Shown here: positions 61,773 through 64,000 of the stretch, piece after piece
Layout: every line of letters starts with the position of its first letter
How positions within the stretch are numbered: the stretch's first letter is position 1
Assembly (NCBI GenBank): GCA_016714125.1
Contig: JADJNX010000005.1
Span: 200,156-264,155, forward strand
Length of the DNA stretch: 64,000 bases
Source of the DNA: Ignavibacteriales bacterium
GTDB lineage: Bacteria > Bacteroidota > Ignavibacteria > Ignavibacteriales > Ignavibacteriaceae
Reading direction: 5' to 3'
The notes under the pieces: model-generated
Database searches by the model: none
What the model saw: only the letters and a program-made list of their open reading frames with translations
Told to the model about the DNA's origin: nothing
Made by a program: the position numbers and the translations under genes

Positions 61773-63302
61773 CTAAAGATCAAATCATGGATTCCTTGAG
61801 CAAGCGGGATTGTGTGTGAATAATTGATCGTATTCGTTTGTCTTCTCATGTAAGCTCTCCACGAATCGGATCCTGTTCTCTTCCACCACCGGTTTCCCTT
61901 TTCACCACCAAGCCCACCTATTTCGGCACCTGATGTTCCAATATTAACATTGGCGATACCTATCAACGGGGAACCTCTTGTTGAAAAGAAATTCTTCAAT
62001 CTCACGCATATTCAAAGAAAATCGCTGAGGAGAGTCCCCGAACAACATCATCTTGAATTGCGATAGCATCTTTAACATCACCTTTGTATTTTATTAAATA
62101 CAAAATTGGTGCAAAGGTTTCTTCCTGTACGATTGGGTAATGGTTTTCAACTTCACAAATGGCAGGTTTTACATAACATCCTGATTCGTATCCGGCTCCG
62201 GTGAGAACTTCACCTCCGTAGAGAATCTTGCCGCCCGTGATTTTTTAACTTCTCGAGTGCATTGCTAAAATCCTTCACAGCACCCTTGTCGATAAGTGGA
62301 CCAACATGAGTTGGCAATATCAAGTGGATTTCCGATTTTAATGAGCCATAAGCTTTTAACTGATTGAATCTTTAATTTTGTCAAAAGTACATGGATAACA
62401 AACGACGGGTTGAGGCAACGTTGTCCGGCAGTTCCAACTGCCCCAAAAACGATTGCAGGAAGTGCAAGTTGAAGATCAGCATTCTCAGTGAGAGTAATTG
62501 CATTGTTACCGTCAAGTTTCCAGTAATCGCTTTCCAAATCTCCGGCGATAACTGAATTAGCATGTTTTCCAACGCAGGTTGAGCCTGCTTTTTCAGTAAA
62601 ATAAGAGGGATTCTCTTGTCATTTAAGATCTGCTCACCAATGGTTGAACCATTGCCAACGATCAAAGAAAAAAATTACCCTTCCAAGGAAGGATTATCTG
62701 GCTTCGATAACACGGGCAATAATTTTTGAACTGCTACTGCTGCAAGAGGAACTTTCGAACTTGGTTTCCACAGATTTACATCTCCACAAACGGCTGCCTG
62801 ACATCGCATTCCACGACCAGACGCAACCGGGAAGTTAAAGGCTGATATGGGTACAAACCATTCCCGGTGGATGCCATTGTTCTACATTCTGTGATCAGGT
62901 CTTTCAGAATGCATCGTTAATCCGTAGAGTCGACGGGATAATCCCACTGCAAAATCCGCAGATATCGATCATTTCCTGAACCTCGCCCCAGCCTTCCCGG
63001 AGTGATTTGCCCATTTCATAGGAGACCAATCTTCCAAGGGATCTTCATATTTTCTGAGTTCGTCTCCAATTTGTCTTTGATCTACTTGCTCTTTTGGGGG
63101 CAGGAACATCGCCAAACCAGAAAGCTTCTGACCTTTTTTACAATCTGTTCAGTCCTCTTCTGATGCCTGATAAACAGTTGCTATTTTATCGCCCGAACCG
63201 GGTGAGTATATTCAATTTTCCGGCTGTGTCGGTTTTTTCCATTCTCTACCCGTACACGAACCGTAATTGTATTCTTCTATTCCATGTTTTTTAGGATTCC
63301 AT
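61773..63302 (-). CDS. ALDH7-family aldehyde dehydrogenase (aminoadipate semialdehyde type), badly broken
   Basis: Oxidises 2-aminoadipate-6-semialdehyde (piperideine-6-carboxylate) to 2-aminoadipate in lysine breakdown. Identifiable parts, N to C: KKHGIEEYNYGS and GREW, SPGSGDKIATVYQAS, LVSYEMGKSLREGWGEVQEMIDIC, MHSERPDH, FNFPVA, IVGNGSTIGEQILNDKRIPL, the Glu region (NNAITLTENADLQLALPAIVFGAVGTAGQRC with the catalytic Cys), and VNIGTSGAEIGG plus SWRAYMRRQTNTINYS with PLAQGI. This order and these motifs match ALDH7A1/AmaB. Many frame breaks make the start (ATG 63302) and end (TAG 61773) approximate. It pairs with the divergent lat gene. Confidence 0.78.
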
Positions 63303-63646
63303 TTTCTTCTCCGAAATATAAAAATGTATCGTCTAAATATATGGATATGCAGTAATGGAATTATGCAATAATTTATTAAAATGTGAGAATGGGAATTTTT
63401 CATTCTTATAACATCCCGGGGTTTTCGTCGAAATGATATTTTTGTATATTTGTGTTATGAGATTAATATTTAGTACATCAGCAAATCTGCATCCCGGTTC
63501 CCCCATTTGGGAGGCGTCCGCTGAGAAGTTATTTCGTTTCAAAATTGAGTCCGTTTTAACACTCCCTCCCCTTTACTATTTCCTTTTTCCAGTACAACTT
63601 TAATTAAACAAGTTTTCTTTAAGTTTAATTCCTTTCGGAGGTCTCA
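63303..63646. promoter_or_regulatory. 344-bp divergent intergenic region, ALDH7 gene to lat
   Basis: No gene-like frame. It must hold promoters for both genes. TATATTTG at 63445-63452 (plus strand) fits the Bacteroidota -7 consensus TAnnTTTG but has no good -33 partner. The lat start is preceded by CGGAGGTCTCA, a strong ribosome site. On the minus side CGGAGAAG precedes the ALDH7 start. No inverted repeat long enough to be a clear operator was seen. Confidence 0.4.
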
Positions 63647-64000
63647 ATGAACAATAAGCTACATCCAGTGGTGGAAAATCAGCACAAATGTTTTCCCATT
63701 CTTCCATAAGCATATCCTTTGCAGATGGTTATGACTTTGTTTTAGATATAAAAACAGTCACGGCTGTTATATGGTTGAAGAAAGAACAGGTCATAAATAC
63801 CTCGATTTCTTCTCATTTTTTATCATCAGCCCTTGGGATGAATCATCCTAAATTAAATAATCCGGAATTCAGAGAGAAAAATTGCATGGGCAGCAATGAA
63901 TAAACCCTCAAATTCGGATATCTACACGTTTATAAAGCGGAACTTGTTGATGCAATTCACAAAATAGCCATGCCCGACCATTTTTAAATACCTCTTTTGT
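63647..64000 (+). CDS. lat: L-lysine 6-aminotransferase, N-terminal part, broken, runs off window
   Basis: PLP enzyme moving the epsilon-amino group of lysine to 2-oxoglutarate. The N-terminal segments can be read across several frames: ADGYDFVLDI, then the LDFF strand region, SPLGMNHPKLNNPEFREK, MNKPSNSDIY and AELVDAIHKIAMPDHF, the usual Lat opening. At least three frame breaks in 350 bp. The PLP lysine lies beyond the window. Its product is the substrate of the divergent ALDH7 enzyme. Confidence 0.75.

Noticed and set aside
63333..63542. Small minus-strand ORF (69 residues) as a gene
   Set aside because: It lies in the promoter region between divergent genes, has no ribosome site or recognisable pattern, and the region is error-rich.
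1..64000. CRISPR array, prophage, toxin-antitoxin or biosynthetic cluster
   Set aside because: No regular repeats, phage structural genes, paired small toxin genes or large synthases were found in either strand.

Overview
The window looks like chromosomal DNA from a member of the Bacteroidota/Chlorobiota superphylum, most likely an Ignavibacteria-type organism. This is inferred from gene content: a porX-type receiver-PglZ protein, a secreted protease with a type IX secretion (T9SS) C-terminal sorting domain, a fused ccoNO cbb3 oxidase gene, DUF5683 beside parB, a PASTA protein beside rpe, and HydABC [FeFe] hydrogenase. The DNA is AT-rich and gene-dense, with many short overlaps between genes. 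Nearly everything is housekeeping or energy metabolism. I see no CRISPR array, phage, IS element or rRNA.

Layout. 1-11.9 kb (+): end of a glycosyltransferase, ctpA-type protease, gamma-carbonic-anhydrase-like protein, ybeY, xerC/D, hpf, hprK, M23 peptidase, DUF2795 protein, holB, thiolase, hbd and a ClC channel. 12.1-25.3 kb (-): M16 protease, small membrane protein, lipid kinase, ftsY, pgsA, a very large T9SS-exported subtilisin, purF, tRNA-Pro(GGG), a MerR regulator, HAD phosphatase, aroQ and a hypothetical. 25.4-26.3 kb (+): Ppx/GppA. 26.3-36.5 kb (-): nadB, two membrane proteins, parB, parA, UPF0173 hydrolase, GT2, cdaA, folP, nagA, rpe and a PASTA protein. 36.7-40.9 kb (+): POT transporter, NFACT/RqcH protein, nagB. 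41.0-46.0 kb (-): panC, accD, DUF1573, tsaB, tsaE, porX. 46.1-54.6 kb (-): a complete cbb3 oxidase and assembly operon (ccoI, S, NO, Q, P, G, H and a SafE-like protein). 54.6-58.9 kb (-): hydC-hydB-hydA. 59.3-61.7 kb (+): htrA and purB. 61.8-64 kb: divergent ALDH7 dehydrogenase (-) and L-lysine 6-aminotransferase (+), together a lysine-to-aminoadipate route.

How the genes work together. The window joins respiration of low oxygen (cbb3 oxidase with its copper/haem assembly factors) to NAD-linked hydrogen metabolism (HydABC). It also carries amino-sugar breakdown (nagA, nagB), acetoacetyl-CoA metabolism (thiolase, hbd), envelope lipid synthesis (pgsA, lipid kinase, accD), chromosome segregation (parAB), c-di-AMP synthesis (cdaA) and tRNA t6A modification (tsaB, tsaE).

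Quality warning. About 30 genes are broken by one or more frame shifts, more than 50 in all by hand count. Those I inspected closely are mostly single-base length changes in homopolymer runs. Four further genes carry an in-frame stop where the protein clearly continues. Damage is densest after 61.7 kb. Since essential genes (ftsY, holB, purB, accessory respiratory genes) are hit like any other, I read this as uncorrected sequence error, not gene decay. Coordinates below span the restored genes. I found no convincing new multi-gene system; the best leads are a near-perfect sigma-54-type promoter between hydC and htrA, the cysteine-rich N-terminus of HydB, and the pattern of in-frame stops.
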